Shown here: in pieces, positions 20,301-29,361 of the stretch
Layout: every line of letters starts with the position of its first letter
Numbering within the stretch: position 1 is the stretch's first letter
DNA from: Mediterraneibacter catenae
GTDB lineage: Bacteria; Bacillota; Clostridia; Lachnospirales; Lachnospiraceae
Direction: 5' to 3'
Length of the DNA stretch: 64,000 bases
Assembly (NCBI RefSeq): GCF_008691045.1
Contig: NZ_VMSO01000002.1
Coordinates: forward strand, 62,001 to 126,000
Notes under the pieces: generated by a model
The model's database searches: none
What the model was told of the DNA's origin: nothing
Seen by the model: the letters and a program-made list of their open reading frames with translations, nothing else
Made by a program: the position numbers and the translations under genes

Positions 20301-21955
20301 CGCATTATTACTGCAAAAGTTGCCACTACAGTGATTTTGAGTCCGACGAGGTGCGTTCCTATGCCGGAGGCTGCGGATTCGACATGCCGGACAAAAACTG
20401 CCCGGTGTGCGGTGAACCTCTTGTAAAAGCCGGATTTGATATTCCTTTTGAGACATTCCTCGGGTTCAAGGGAGACAAGGAGCCTGATATCGACCTGAAC
20501 TTCTCCGGCGACTATCAGGCCAAAGCCCATAAATATACAGAGGTGCTCTTCGGTGAAGGCCATACATTCAAGGCGGGAACGATCGGAACACTTGCAGACA
20601 AAACTGCCTACGGATTCGTGAAGAATTATTACGAGGAACGCGAGCAGAGAAAACGCCGCTGCGAAATTGAGAGAATCACTGTCGGCTGCACTGGAATCCG
20701 ACGCAGTACCGGACAGCACCCTGGAGGTATCGTTGTCCTTCCCCACGGGCATGACATTAATGAGTTCACCCCGGTGCAGCATCCGGCAAATGATATGGAG
20801 TGCGGGATCATCACGACACATTTTGACTATCATTCCATTGACCATAACCTGCTGAAACTGGATATCCTTGGGCACGATGATCCGACCATGATCCGTACCC
20901 TTGAGGACTATATCACGTCGGACGCCATGGATAATGAGTATAATGAAGAACATCCGTTTATCGCAACGGAGATACCTCTGGATGATAAACAGGTGATCGA
21001 ACTGTTCCATGGGACGGACGTGCTCGGCATCAAACCGGAGGATATTGACGGATGTAAGCTCGGATGTCTCGGAATTCCTGAGTTCGGAACAGACTTCGTT
21101 ATTCAGATGGTGGAGGATACGAAACCGCAGACTTTGTCCGACCTGATCCGTATCTCCGGTCTGTCTCACGGAACGAACGTGTGGCTTGGAAATGCCCAGG
21201 AACTGGTAAAAACAGGTAAGGCGACCATCTCGACCGCTATCTGTACCCGTGACGATATCATGATCTATCTGATCAATAAAGGCGTGGAGAGCGCCCTTGC
21301 ATTTACGATCATGGAGAGTGTGCGTAAAGGAAAGGGTCTGAAACCGGAGTGGGAAGAAGCTATGACAGCACAGGGTGTGCCTGACTGGTATATCTGGTCA
21401 TGCAAGAAGATCAGCTACATGTTCCCGAAAGCCCATGCGGCGGCGTATGTCATGATGGCGTACCGCATTGCCTACTGCAAGATCAATTATCCGCTGGCGT
21501 ACTATGCGGCATATTTCAGTATCCGTGCGGACGCCTTCTCCTATGAGATCATGTGCCAGGGAAAGGACAAGCTGAATTATTACATGCAGGATTATAAGAA
21601 GCGCAGCGACTCCCTGAGCAAAAAAGAGCAGGATGTCATGAAGGATATGAAGATCGTGCAGGAAATGTATGCGCGCGGATTCGAGTTTATGCCTATCGAT
21701 CTTTATCGGGCAAAGGCGAAGATGTTCCAGATCGTTGACGGAAAGCTCATGCCATCCTTCGCAAGCATTGAGGGAATGGGCGATAAGGCGGCCGAGGCGG
21801 TGGAAGAAGCGGGAAAAGACGGACCGTATCTGTCTCTTGATGATTTCCGTCAGAGGACGAAAGTCAGCAAGACGGTCATCGACCTGATGCAGGAACTGGG
21901 GCTGTTCGGAGACCTGCCTCAGAGCAATCAGCTGTCACTGTTTGATTTTGCATAG
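17363..21955 (+). CDS. polC: DNA polymerase III PolC, Gram-positive type
   Basis: Main replicative polymerase of 1530 residues. In order: N-terminal domain; OB fold (about 300-385); PHP domain starting VELHCHTKMSDMDG (about 403); an inserted DEDD 3'-5' exonuclease with VFDIETTG (about 492); a Cys4 zinc site CKSC...CPVCGEP (about 982-1018); polymerase catalytic PDIDLNFSGD (about 1041); and a C-terminal clamp-binding motif QLSLF. The start is TTG 17363 with GGGAG upstream, and no better ATG exists. It follows ispG closely. Confidence 0.97.
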   Translation: MEKTRNDKSFFYVFPTLKVEDDIQILFADVEVKKITTNSRRDFLHVHIFSRHLIQKKQIWQMERRIKDQLFGNVRVEVRIEEEYALSGQYTPEALMNEYRESIILELKEQSVLASSMFSQAKIHFEDGNVICLELLDTIVSEGRKEEILNLLEKIYGERFHIPADIRITYREPDGAGTREYDEQRLQQEINAIFERRARQRGEYVEAGNNGESAGNTKEESAANVPGNTADASSGKKSGQEKGAGAGKGGGTHLSGGRRPGRKGDFKKKDFYRPVKQGDDPNLIYGRNFDDEPITLDQVVTEMGEITIHGKIINFDTREIRNEKTIIMFAVTDFTDTITVKMFTRNDQLPEILGELKKGAFVKIKGVTTIDKFDGELTIGSVTGIKKIGDFTVSREDLSPIKRVELHCHTKMSDMDGVSEVKNIVKRAHDWGHPAIAITDHGVTQAFPDANHYIETLDKDDPFKVLYGVEGYVVDDLTDIAVNAGSQTLDDTYIVFDIETTGFSSIQDRIIEIGAVKVVNGKIVDRFSTFVNPQRPIPFEITNLTSITDEMVMGSPAIDVILPQFLEFIGDGVLVAHNAGFDVGFIEQNCRNLGLNDHFVYLDTVALARVLLPTLSKYKLNIVAKALNISLENHHRAVDDAGATAEIFVKFVEMLKKEHITTLKEVNHYGDRNVNAIRKMPTHHIIIMAKNDIGRYNLYQLITESHLTYYSRRPRIPKSLLNEHREGLLIGSACEAGELYQAILEKRSAQQIARLADFYDYYEIQPLGNNRFMIESDRIADVNSEEDLKNINREIVELGEKFGKPVVATCDVHFLDPDDEVYRRIIMAGKGFDDADNQAPLFLRTTEEMLEECAYLGAAKAREVVIDNPVKIAGMIEKISPVNPNKCPPVIENSDQELRNICYRKAHEMYGEDLPVQVSERLEKELNSIISNGYAVMYIIAQKLVWKSNADGYLVGSRGSVGSSFVATMAGITEVNPLSPHYYCKSCHYSDFESDEVRSYAGGCGFDMPDKNCPVCGEPLVKAGFDIPFETFLGFKGDKEPDIDLNFSGDYQAKAHKYTEVLFGEGHTFKAGTIGTLADKTAYGFVKNYYEEREQRKRRCEIERITVGCTGIRRSTGQHPGGIVVLPHGHDINEFTPVQHPANDMECGIITTHFDYHSIDHNLLKLDILGHDDPTMIRTLEDYITSDAMDNEYNEEHPFIATEIPLDDKQVIELFHGTDVLGIKPEDIDGCKLGCLGIPEFGTDFVIQMVEDTKPQTLSDLIRISGLSHGTNVWLGNAQELVKTGKATISTAICTRDDIMIYLINKGVESALAFTIMESVRKGKGLKPEWEEAMTAQGVPDWYIWSCKKISYMFPKAHAAAYVMMAYRIAYCKINYPLAYYAAYFSIRADAFSYEIMCQGKDKLNYYMQDYKKRSDSLSKKEQDVMKDMKIVQEMYARGFEFMPIDLYRAKAKMFQIVDGKLMPSFASIEGMGDKAAEAVEEAGKDGPYLSLDDFRQRTKVSKTVIDLMQELGLFGDLPQSNQLSLFDFA

Positions 21956-21981
21956 ACGCAGCGCATAAGCTGTGCTATAAT
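21953..21981 (+). promoter_or_regulatory. Promoter of glyA
   Basis: TAGACG (21953-21958, overlapping the polC stop codon), 17 bp, perfect TATAAT (21976-21981). The leader of about 60 nt is too short for a glycine riboswitch. Confidence 0.6.
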
Positions 21982-22045
21982 GGCTTCAATGCATTTACGC
22001 AGTAAAGTGAATTCAGTTTAAAAATGAATGATGGAGGATATGCAA

Positions 22046-23281
22046 ATGTACGACTTCGATGAGATCATGACAACGGACCAGGAAATTGCCGATGCGATCA
22101 AAGCCGAGATGGAGAGACAGAATTCCCACATTGAGCTGATTGCTTCCGAAAACTGGGTGAGCAAGGCGGTGATGGCCGCCATGGGAAGCCCTTTGACGAA
22201 CAAATATGCGGAGGGATATCCGGGAAAGAGATATTACGGCGGCTGCCAGTGTGTGGACGTAGTGGAAGAACTGGCAAGAGAACGTGCAAAAGAGCTCTTT
22301 GGATGTGAATATGCCAATGTACAGCCGCACTCGGGAGCTCAGGCAAATATGGCGGTGTTCTTTGCGATTCTCGAGCCGGGAGACACTTACATGGGAATGA
22401 ATCTGGATCACGGCGGACATCTGACTCATGGTTCACCGGTCAACATGTCTGGAAAGTATTTCAATGTCGTACCTTACGGTGTCAATGAGGACGGTGTGAT
22501 CGATTACGATAAAGTCCTTGAGATCGCGAAGGAGTGTAAGCCGAAGATGATCGTTGCCGGTGCCAGTGCCTATGCGCGTACCATTGATTTCAAACGTTTC
22601 CGTGAGATCGCGGACGAAATCGGAGCATATCTGATGGTGGATATGGCGCATATTGCAGGTCTCGTGGCAGCAGGTCTTCATCCGAGTCCGATCCCGTATG
22701 CGCACGTAACAACGACTACGACGCACAAGACGCTGAGAGGTCCCCGCGGCGGAATGATCCTCTCCAGCAATGAAATGAACGAGAAGTTCAATTTTAACAA
22801 AGCGGTATTCCCGGGCATCCAGGGCGGACCGCTCATGCATGTGATCGCCGCGAAGGCAGTGTGCTTCAAAGAGGCACTTCAGCCGGAGTTTAAAGAATAT
22901 CAGGCTCAGATCTTAAAGAATGCGAAAGCACTCTGCGAAGGCCTGAAAAAGCGCGGTGTCAAGATTGTATCCGGAGATACGGATAATCATCTGATGCTCG
23001 TGGATCTGACAGAGAAAAATGTAAGCGGAAAAGAGCTCGAAAAGCGTCTGGACGACGCTCACATTACCTGCAACAAGAACACGATCCCAAATGACCCCCG
23101 TTCTCCGTTTGTCACAAGCGGCGTGAGACTTGGAACTCCTGCAGTGACGACCCGCGGCATGAAAGAAGAGGACATGGATAAGATTGCCGAGATCATTGCG
23201 ATGGTAATCGAGAGCGAGGATAACGTAGAAGCAGGAAGAAAGATGGCTGCAGAACTGACGGAGAAATATCCTCTCTGTTAA
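22046..23281 (+). CDS. glyA: Serine hydroxymethyltransferase
   Basis: PLP enzyme that interconverts serine and glycine with tetrahydrofolate, supplying one-carbon units. The 411-residue form begins [12 protein letters not shown]. Family motifs are [27 protein letters not shown] and the PLP lysine in [16 protein letters not shown]. Several ATGs lie close together; 22046 is preferred because GGAGG (22033-22037) is 8 nt upstream. Two giant palindromes follow it. Confidence 0.96.
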   Translation: MYDFDEIMTTDQEIADAIKAEMERQNSHIELIASENWVSKAVMAAMGSPLTNKYAEGYPGKRYYGGCQCVDVVEELARERAKELFGCEYANVQPHSGAQANMAVFFAILEPGDTYMGMNLDHGGHLTHGSPVNMSGKYFNVVPYGVNEDGVIDYDKVLEIAKECKPKMIVAGASAYARTIDFKRFREIADEIGAYLMVDMAHIAGLVAAGLHPSPIPYAHVTTTTTHKTLRGPRGGMILSSNEMNEKFNFNKAVFPGIQGGPLMHVIAAKAVCFKEALQPEFKEYQAQILKNAKALCEGLKKRGVKIVSGDTDNHLMLVDLTEKNVSGKELEKRLDDAHITCNKNTIPNDPRSPFVTSGVRLGTPAVTTRGMKEEDMDKIAEIIAMVIESEDNVEAGRKMAAELTEKYPLC

Positions 23282-23311
23282 ATTTCGATTTCTCGTACTG
23301 AGAAAACATCC

Positions 23312-23442
23312 GCCGGGAGGTATGTATTGTTATCGCACACGTTTTCACTCGGTCGCGACGTAACGGTACGTAAGAGCGCAAAAGACGCGCTCTAAGTGCC
23401 GACGCCGCTCCAACGGTGCGTACACAATACATACCTCCCGGC
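23312..23442. repeat. 131-bp palindrome A
   Basis: Perfect 19-bp arms at 23312-23330 and 23424-23442 (GCCGGGAGGTATGTATTGT and its complement). Pairing continues inward with interruptions: CGCAC with GTGCG, CGGTAC with GTGCCG, and a tip GAGCGC-AAAAGAC-GCGCTC (about 23373-23393). The whole would fold as a long hairpin or cruciform. The arm CCGGGAGGTATGTAT resembles the arm of the 7.6-kb element. There is no T-run and no coding frame. Confidence 0.8.
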
Positions 23443-23515
23443 TGCTTTCTTTCCCATTCCGAAAATCAAATTTCAGACGGAAGGAACAAAGCTCCCACTT
23501 CTTTCTGTTTGTATG

Positions 23516-23795
23516 AGGATTTTTCGGATTGGTCTGTTAGTCGATAAACGTCAAAACGGAAGATTACATCCGCTCTGATGCACCTTACGCAGAGGGAGAA
23601 AAAGGTTGAGAACGGCGACTTTGGAAGGAAATTATGAAAAGTTAACACCATTTCCCTGCTTTGTTACTTTGAGTTATTTCCTGTAACCGGAGTCGGAATC
23701 AACCTTTTTCTCCCTCTGCGGACACGTGAGTCAGATTGCTGTATAGTTCTGCGTTTTCGACGTTTTTCGAATTATCCGCCAGTACGAAAAAACCG
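23516..23795. repeat. 280-bp imperfect palindrome B
   Basis: Exact 22-bp arms at 23588-23609 and 23699-23720 sit inside a much longer inverted repeat centred near 23654. Outside them, TCTGATGCAC pairs with a TGAGTCAGA-type partner. CGTCAAAACG (about 23549) pairs with CGTTTTCGACG (about 23751), and the segment 23521-23549 pairs with 23751-23790. The halves look roughly 65-80% complementary by eye. No transposase or clear coding frame is present. Confidence 0.75.
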
Positions 23796-23805
23796 AATTT
23801 TCCAC

Positions 23806-23834
23806 TTTAAATCGGCAAAGTATTATGATATACT
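23806..23834 (+). promoter_or_regulatory. Probable promoter of the paaK-ior operon
   Basis: TTTAAA (23806-23811), 17 bp, TATACT (23829-23834), 40 bp before paaK1. The -35 is weak, so an activator may be needed. Confidence 0.5.
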
Positions 23835-23873
23835 GAAACAAGGCGAATGTTTAATTGAAGGAGGAGACATACA

Positions 23874-25184
23874 ATGATATGGGACAAGGAGGAGACTCTC
23901 CCCAGAGAAGAGATAGAAGCCATCCAGCTTACCAAACTGAAAAATACGGTCCGATACATTTATGACCGTGTGAAACCTTACCGTGATAAGATGGATGCGG
24001 CTGGCGTGAAGCCGGAAGATGTACAGACGCTGAATGATCTGAAGCGCCTGCCTTTTACATATAAATCGGACTTCAGAGACAATTATCCGGACGGACTCTT
24101 TGCAGTGGACAAGAAAGACATCGTGCGCTACCATGCAAGTTCAGGTACGACCGGAAAACCGACTGTGGTCGGATATACAAGAAATGATCTGGACATGTGG
24201 CTCAACAATGTGGCAAGGCTCGCCTGCATGGGCGGCGCCACGGCGGAAGATGTGGCGCAGATTTCATTCGGATACGGTACCTTTACAGGAGCACTCGGAC
24301 TTCATGGGGGTCTTGAGAAGATTGGCGCGTCTGTAATTCCGATGTCCTCCGGAAATACGAACAAACAGATTATGTTTCTTCAGGATATGGGTGTAACACT
24401 TCTTGTGGCAACCCCGTCCTACGCGCTACATCTGGGCGAAGAAATCAGAAGAAGAGGACTTGATCCGTCAAAAGATCTAAAGCTGCATATTGGTCTGTTC
24501 GGCGGTGAGGGTATGACGGAACCGATGCGTAACGAGATGCATAAAGTATGGGGTGACCAGTTTGTCTGTACACAGAACTACGGCATGAGCGAGCTGTGCG
24601 GTCCGGGGGTTGCCGGAGAATGTACAGAATTGTGCGGCATGCATGTCAACGAAGACTGGTTTATCCCGGAGATCATCGATCCGGAGACAGAGGAAGTGCT
24701 CCCGCCGGGAGAACTCGGAGAACTTGTCGTGACATGCCTGGGTAAAGAGGCTCTTCCGCTCGTGAGATACCGGACGGGGGATCTCACAAGGCTTATGTAT
24801 GAGCCGTGTAAATGCGGGCGCACGACGTGCAGGATAGAAAATATTTCAGGACGTGCAGACGATATGCTCGTTATTCGTGGCGTCAATGTATTCCCGACAC
24901 AGATTGAGGAAGTACTCTTTAAGATTGACGAGATTGGTCCGCATTATGAGATACTTGTAGAGAGAAAGAACAGGCTGGATGTCATGACGATCACAGTAGA
25001 ACTGATTGATGACAGACTGCTTGACAGCTATGCGAAGCTGAGCGAACTTGAGAGCAGGATTAAAAAAGCACTGAAGTCGCAGCTGGGTCTGGCAACACAG
25101 ATCAGACTCGTGGCTCCGAATTCTCTTCAGAGATTCGAAGGTAAGGCGAGACGAGTGACAGATTTACGAAAGGATGGTTTATGA
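23874..25184 (+). CDS. paaK: Phenylacetate-CoA ligase family protein 1
   Basis: A 436-residue adenylate-forming enzyme expected to join an aryl acetate to CoA with ATP, or to run in reverse to make ATP. The AMP-binding loop YHASSGTTGKP is at about 86-96. The later motifs QNYGMSELCGPG, LVRYRTGDLTRL and the C-terminal GRADDMLVIRGVNVFPTQIE match PaaK. GGAGGAG precedes the ATG. It is the first gene of a six-gene operon with indolepyruvate oxidoreductase and ACT proteins. The acid substrate cannot be read from sequence. Confidence 0.92.
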   Translation: MIWDKEETLPREEIEAIQLTKLKNTVRYIYDRVKPYRDKMDAAGVKPEDVQTLNDLKRLPFTYKSDFRDNYPDGLFAVDKKDIVRYHASSGTTGKPTVVGYTRNDLDMWLNNVARLACMGGATAEDVAQISFGYGTFTGALGLHGGLEKIGASVIPMSSGNTNKQIMFLQDMGVTLLVATPSYALHLGEEIRRRGLDPSKDLKLHIGLFGGEGMTEPMRNEMHKVWGDQFVCTQNYGMSELCGPGVAGECTELCGMHVNEDWFIPEIIDPETEEVLPPGELGELVVTCLGKEALPLVRYRTGDLTRLMYEPCKCGRTTCRIENISGRADDMLVIRGVNVFPTQIEEVLFKIDEIGPHYEILVERKNRLDVMTITVELIDDRLLDSYAKLSELESRIKKALKSQLGLATQIRLVAPNSLQRFEGKARRVTDLRKDGL

Positions 25185-25185
25185 T

Positions 25186-26931
25186 ATGGCAGAGAAAGTG
25201 ATCATGCTGGGCAATGAAGCAATTGCCCGCGGCGCTTATGAGGCGGGAGTGAAAGTGTCTTCCGCATATCCGGGAACGCCGAGTACGGAGATCAGTGAAT
25301 ATCTTGTACAGTACAGAGATGATGTATATGAGGAGTGGGCGCCAAATGAGAAGGTTGCCACCGAGGTGGCTGTAGGCGCGAGCCTTTCAGGCACGCGCGC
25401 CATGGCATGTATGAAGCATGTGGGACTTAATGTTGCGGCGGATCCGCTGTATTCCGTGTCCTATATGGGTGTGAACGGCGGTCTTGTTATCGTTGTTGCA
25501 GATGATCCGGGCCTGTACAGTTCACAGAACGAGCAGGATACGAGGATGGTCGCAAGGGCGGCCCAGATCCCGGTGATCGAACCGTCTGACAGTGCGGAGG
25601 CAAAAGATTACTTTAAGATCGCATTTGAACTGAGCGAGAAGTTCGACCGTCCGTTTATATTCCGTACGACCACAAGACTTGCACATTCACAGGGGCTGGT
25701 AGAACTTCAGGAACGGGTTGTTCCTGAAGATAAGCCGTACGAGAAGAATATTCAGAAAAATGTCATGATGCCGGGCAATGCCAAGATCCGTCACATTGAG
25801 ATCGAGAAGCGCAATCTGGAGCTTGCAGAGGCGGCGAACACACTTCCGATCAATCGTGTGGAGATGAATGACACGAAAATCGGCGTGATCACGAGCGGTA
25901 TCCCGTATCAGTATGTCAAGGAGGCGATGCCGGAGGCTTCCGTGCTCAAACTCGGTATGGTCAATCCTCTTCCGAGAAAGCTGATCGAAGAGTTTGCATC
26001 TAAGGTAGAGACTCTGTATATCGTGGAAGAACTGGATCCGGTCATTGAGGAACAGGTGAAATCATGGGGAATTAAAGCAATCGGTAAAGAAATCCTCACC
26101 GTGCAGGGCGAGTACAGCGCGAATATGCTCAGAAAAGCGATCCTGAAGCAGGAGCTTGATATCAAAGAGCCGGCAGCGGCTCCGGGAAGACCGCCGATTC
26201 TCTGTCCGGGATGTCCTCACAGAAGCGTGTTCTATACACTGAATAAACTGAAAATGCATGCGGCGGGAGATATCGGATGTTACACACTGGGGGCAGTCGC
26301 TCCGTTAAGCGTGATCGATACGACAATGTGCATGGGTTCCAGTATATCGACGCTTCACGGCATGGAAAAGGCAAAAGGCAAAGATTACATAAAGAACTGG
26401 GTGGCAGTGATCGGAGATTCCACATTCATGCATACTGGTGTGAATTCCCTGATGAACATGGTCTACAACAAGGCTACAGGTACAGTCATCATTCTAGACA
26501 ATTCCACTACAGGAATGACCGGACATCAGGATCATGCTGCGACAGGAAAGACGCTGCAGGGCGACCCGACATATGCGATCAGTATCCCTGGCATCTGTAA
26601 AGCTATGGGCATCAAGAACGTATATGAGATCAATGCTTTTGATCTTCCGCTCCTCGAGAAGACGATAAAGGAAGAAACAGCGAAGGACGAAGTGTCGGTC
26701 ATCATCACGAAGACTCCGTGTGTGCTCCTTGATAAGAGAAAGAAACCTCTCTATACTGCCCATGAGGATAAATGTAAGAAATGCGGCATGTGCATGAAGC
26801 CGGGATGTCCGGCCATGACGAAAAATGCGGACGGAACGATCCATATTGACGATACGATGTGCACCGGCTGCGGACTCTGCAAAGACCTGTGTAAATTTGA
26901 TGCAATAGAGCTTGTAAAGGAGGGGGAGTAG
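25186..26931 (+). CDS. iorA: Indolepyruvate ferredoxin oxidoreductase, alpha subunit
   Basis: The thiamine-diphosphate subunit, which converts aryl pyruvates plus CoA to aryl-acetyl-CoA, CO2 and reduced ferredoxin. The 581-residue protein has SSAYPGTPSTEISEYL near the N-terminus, CPGCPHRSVFYTL and GDIGCYTLG in the thiamine-binding region, and two C-terminal 4Fe-4S motifs from about 530: CKKCGMCMKPGC and CTGCGLCKDLC. ATG 25186 lies 1 bp past the paaK1 stop, with AAAGGA upstream, so translation is coupled. iorB follows. Confidence 0.95.
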   Translation: MAEKVIMLGNEAIARGAYEAGVKVSSAYPGTPSTEISEYLVQYRDDVYEEWAPNEKVATEVAVGASLSGTRAMACMKHVGLNVAADPLYSVSYMGVNGGLVIVVADDPGLYSSQNEQDTRMVARAAQIPVIEPSDSAEAKDYFKIAFELSEKFDRPFIFRTTTRLAHSQGLVELQERVVPEDKPYEKNIQKNVMMPGNAKIRHIEIEKRNLELAEAANTLPINRVEMNDTKIGVITSGIPYQYVKEAMPEASVLKLGMVNPLPRKLIEEFASKVETLYIVEELDPVIEEQVKSWGIKAIGKEILTVQGEYSANMLRKAILKQELDIKEPAAAPGRPPILCPGCPHRSVFYTLNKLKMHAAGDIGCYTLGAVAPLSVIDTTMCMGSSISTLHGMEKAKGKDYIKNWVAVIGDSTFMHTGVNSLMNMVYNKATGTVIILDNSTTGMTGHQDHAATGKTLQGDPTYAISIPGICKAMGIKNVYEINAFDLPLLEKTIKEETAKDEVSVIITKTPCVLLDKRKKPLYTAHEDKCKKCGMCMKPGCPAMTKNADGTIHIDDTMCTGCGLCKDLCKFDAIELVKEGE

Positions 26932-26934
26932 ATC

Positions 26935-27507
26935 ATGGCAGTAAAAAATATTATGATCGTCGGCGTAGGCGGACAGGGCACACTGCTCACCAGCCGTATT
27001 TTAGGCGGAATTACTATTGCGGGCGGATATGATGTGAAGCTCTCCGAGGTCCACGGGATGGCGCAGAGAGGCGGCAGTGTGGTTACATTTGTACGATATG
27101 GAGATAAAGTGGCAGAACCTATCGTAGAGGAAGGACAGGCAGATGTTATTATTGCATTCGAACGTCTTGAAGCACTCAGATATGCACATTTTCTTAAGAA
27201 AGACGGCGTACTAATCGTCAATGACTGGCGTATCGATCCGATGCCTGTTGTGATTGGAAACGCAAAATATCCTGAGAGTATTCTTGAAAATCTTGAGAAG
27301 GAATACAAAGTCTACAAAGTGGATGCTACAGAGGAATCAAGAAAACTGGGCAATCCAAAAGTATTTAATCTTATTGTGCTCGGAGTTGCGGCGCAGCATA
27401 TGGATTTCACGAAAGAGCAGTGGTACGAAGTGATCGAAAGAACAGTGCCGCCTAAGACGATAGAGATTAATAAGAAAGCTTTTGATGTCGGATACAGACT
27501 GAGATAA
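26935..27507 (+). CDS. iorB: Indolepyruvate ferredoxin oxidoreductase, beta subunit
   Basis: A 190-residue gamma-type subunit of the 2-oxoacid:ferredoxin oxidoreductase family, starting with VGVGGQGTLLTSRILG and containing SEVHGMAQRGGSV. It starts 3 bp after iorA, with an AGGGGGAG ribosome binding site overlapping the iorA end, and completes the two-subunit IOR enzyme. Confidence 0.95.
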   Translation: MAVKNIMIVGVGGQGTLLTSRILGGITIAGGYDVKLSEVHGMAQRGGSVVTFVRYGDKVAEPIVEEGQADVIIAFERLEALRYAHFLKKDGVLIVNDWRIDPMPVVIGNAKYPESILENLEKEYKVYKVDATEESRKLGNPKVFNLIVLGVAAQHMDFTKEQWYEVIERTVPPKTIEINKKAFDVGYRLR

Positions 27508-27554
27508 AACAATAAATATGTGACAGTGATCATACAGGAAAGGCGGTGATAGCA

Positions 27555-27974
27555 ATGATCAGGCAGATATCAGTATTCGTGGAAAATCAGCCGGGCAGCA
27601 TGATGAACGTGACTTCCGTATTGACAGAAGCCCATGTGAATATCAGGGCAATCTCAACATTTGATACACCGGAATTTGGGATCATGCGCCTTATTGTTGA
27701 TAATCCGGTGCGTGCAAAAGAAGCTCTGACAGAGAAGGGGTTCGTCACAAGAGTAAGCGAAGTGATCGGAGCCGAACTTAAGGACGAAAAAGGTAATCTT
27801 AATCAGATGCTCGCAATTCTTGCAGACGGGAAGATCAACGTCAATTATATTTATTCTTTTGTAATCCGCGAAGGAAAAGCTCCGGTCATGGTATTTAGCA
27901 CGGACAATTATGAGAAAGCGGAAAAAGTCCTCAGAGCAGCAGATGTTAAGCTCGTAGAGGAAGAAGAATTATAA
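27555..27974 (+). CDS. Tandem ACT domain protein 1
   Basis: A 139-residue protein built of two ACT domains (about 1-70 and 71-139; QISVFVENQPGSMMNVTSVL, then a second half with ADGKINVNYIYSF). ACT domains bind amino acids, so this stand-alone double ACT protein probably senses an aromatic amino acid and tunes the IOR/ligase enzymes or their transcription. ATG 27555 is chosen; a GTG 9 bp upstream is part of the GGCGGTGA leader. It is similar in layout to the second ACT protein of the operon. Confidence 0.85.
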   Translation: MIRQISVFVENQPGSMMNVTSVLTEAHVNIRAISTFDTPEFGIMRLIVDNPVRAKEALTEKGFVTRVSEVIGAELKDEKGNLNQMLAILADGKINVNYIYSFVIREGKAPVMVFSTDNYEKAEKVLRAADVKLVEEEEL

Positions 27975-27995
27975 GACAAAAGGAGAAAAAGGAAA

Positions 27996-29327
27996 ATGGC
28001 AGGAGTAGCACTGGAAAACTGGGTGGAACGCATCCGTGATCCGAAGATTGAGTGTATGAGCAGGGACGAGATGGCGGACCTGCAGAGCAAACGTCTGGTA
28101 GATGTCGTTAAGAGAGTGTATGAAAATGTCGATTTCTACCGAAAAAAAATGCAGCAGAGAGGTGTGGAGCCGGGGGATATCAAATCAATCGAAGACATCG
28201 AGAAACTTCCGTTCACTACTAAAGAAGACCTGAAGAATAACTATCCGTTCGGACTTCTGGCGATTCCGATGAAAGACGTCGTGCGTGTGCAGGGGACTTC
28301 CGGAACCACAGGAAAACTTACTATAGCGCCGTATTCACAGAAAGATGTGGAAGTATGGGGGGAGTGCGTAGCGCGGGGACTTACAATGGCAGGTCTTACG
28401 AACGAAGATATTATCCATGTGTGTTATGGATACGGACTCTTCACAGGAGGAATGGGGCTTGATTACGGTGCAAAGGCACTCGGAGCGACAGCAATCCCGA
28501 TGTCTGCAGGAAATACAAAGCGTCAGATGATGTGTATGGAGGATCTGGGTGCGACAGCATTTGCGTGTACACCGTCCTATGCACTGTATCTTGCGGAATC
28601 TATTCAGGAGGCAGGACTTGTCGATCATATGAAGATAAAAGCCGGGATCCATGGCGCAGAGCCGTGGACAGAAGAGATGCGCAAGAAGATTGAGAGCATC
28701 CTGCATATCAACTGCTTTGATATATACGGCCTTTGTGAGATTACGGGTCCGGGTGTTGCGCAGGATTGTATCCATAAGGCAGGGCTTCATGTACATGCAG
28801 ACTATTTCTATCCCGAGGTCCTTAACCCGGCAACACATGAAAAATGTGCAGACGGTGAGACGGGAGAACTTGTATTTACTACGCTGGCGAAAGAAGCGAT
28901 GCCGCTGCTCCGTTACCGTACGAAAGACCTGACAAGTATTGACCACAGTCCGTGCGAATGTGGACGAACACTTCCGAGGATTTCCAAGTTTACAGGCAGG
29001 ACGGATGATATGAAAGTTATCCGCGGTGTCAATGTATTCCCGACGCAGGTAGAGACAGCGCTTCTTTCAATGGGCGGAGTAGTAGCACCACATTATATGA
29101 TGATCGTGGACAGAGAGGACAATATGGATGTACTCACTGTCATGGTAGAAGTGGACGAGAGAGTGTTCTCCGACGAGATCAGAAAGCTGGATGCGCTGCG
29201 TAATAAGATTGGTGCCGTATTGAAACAGGCACTTGGCATTTCTGTGAGGGTGAAACTTGTTGAACCTAAGTCTATCCAGAGAAGTGAAGGCAAGGCGGTC
29301 CGTGTCATTGACAACAGAAAGCTGTAA
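27996..29327 (+). CDS. Phenylacetate-CoA ligase family protein 2
   Basis: A 443-residue paralogue of the first ligase in this operon, with VQGTSGTTGKLTIAPYS as AMP-binding loop, FDIYGLCEITGPGVAQ, and a C-terminal GRTDDMKVIRGVNVFPTQVE. Many positions differ from paralogue 1, so this is an old duplication, perhaps with a different acid preference. AAGGAG precedes the ATG, 21 bp after ACT1. Confidence 0.92.
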   Translation: MAGVALENWVERIRDPKIECMSRDEMADLQSKRLVDVVKRVYENVDFYRKKMQQRGVEPGDIKSIEDIEKLPFTTKEDLKNNYPFGLLAIPMKDVVRVQGTSGTTGKLTIAPYSQKDVEVWGECVARGLTMAGLTNEDIIHVCYGYGLFTGGMGLDYGAKALGATAIPMSAGNTKRQMMCMEDLGATAFACTPSYALYLAESIQEAGLVDHMKIKAGIHGAEPWTEEMRKKIESILHINCFDIYGLCEITGPGVAQDCIHKAGLHVHADYFYPEVLNPATHEKCADGETGELVFTTLAKEAMPLLRYRTKDLTSIDHSPCECGRTLPRISKFTGRTDDMKVIRGVNVFPTQVETALLSMGGVVAPHYMMIVDREDNMDVLTVMVEVDERVFSDEIRKLDALRNKIGAVLKQALGISVRVKLVEPKSIQRSEGKAVRVIDNRKL

Positions 29328-29361
29328 AAGCAGCAGAAAGCATATATAGGAGGTAGAAGTT

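Noticed and set aside
20000-21169. A 389-codon open frame on the minus strand opposite polC
   Set aside because: It lies wholly inside the conserved polymerase domain of polC, has no ribosome binding site or recognisable motif, and reflects the codon bias of the real gene.
21956-22045. Possible glycine riboswitch before glyA
   Set aside because: The leader from the predicted promoter is only about 60 nt and shows no aptamer-like conserved core.
23282-23873. Insertion sequence in the palindrome region
   Set aside because: There is no transposase frame, and I could not find convincing target duplications at the outer ends.
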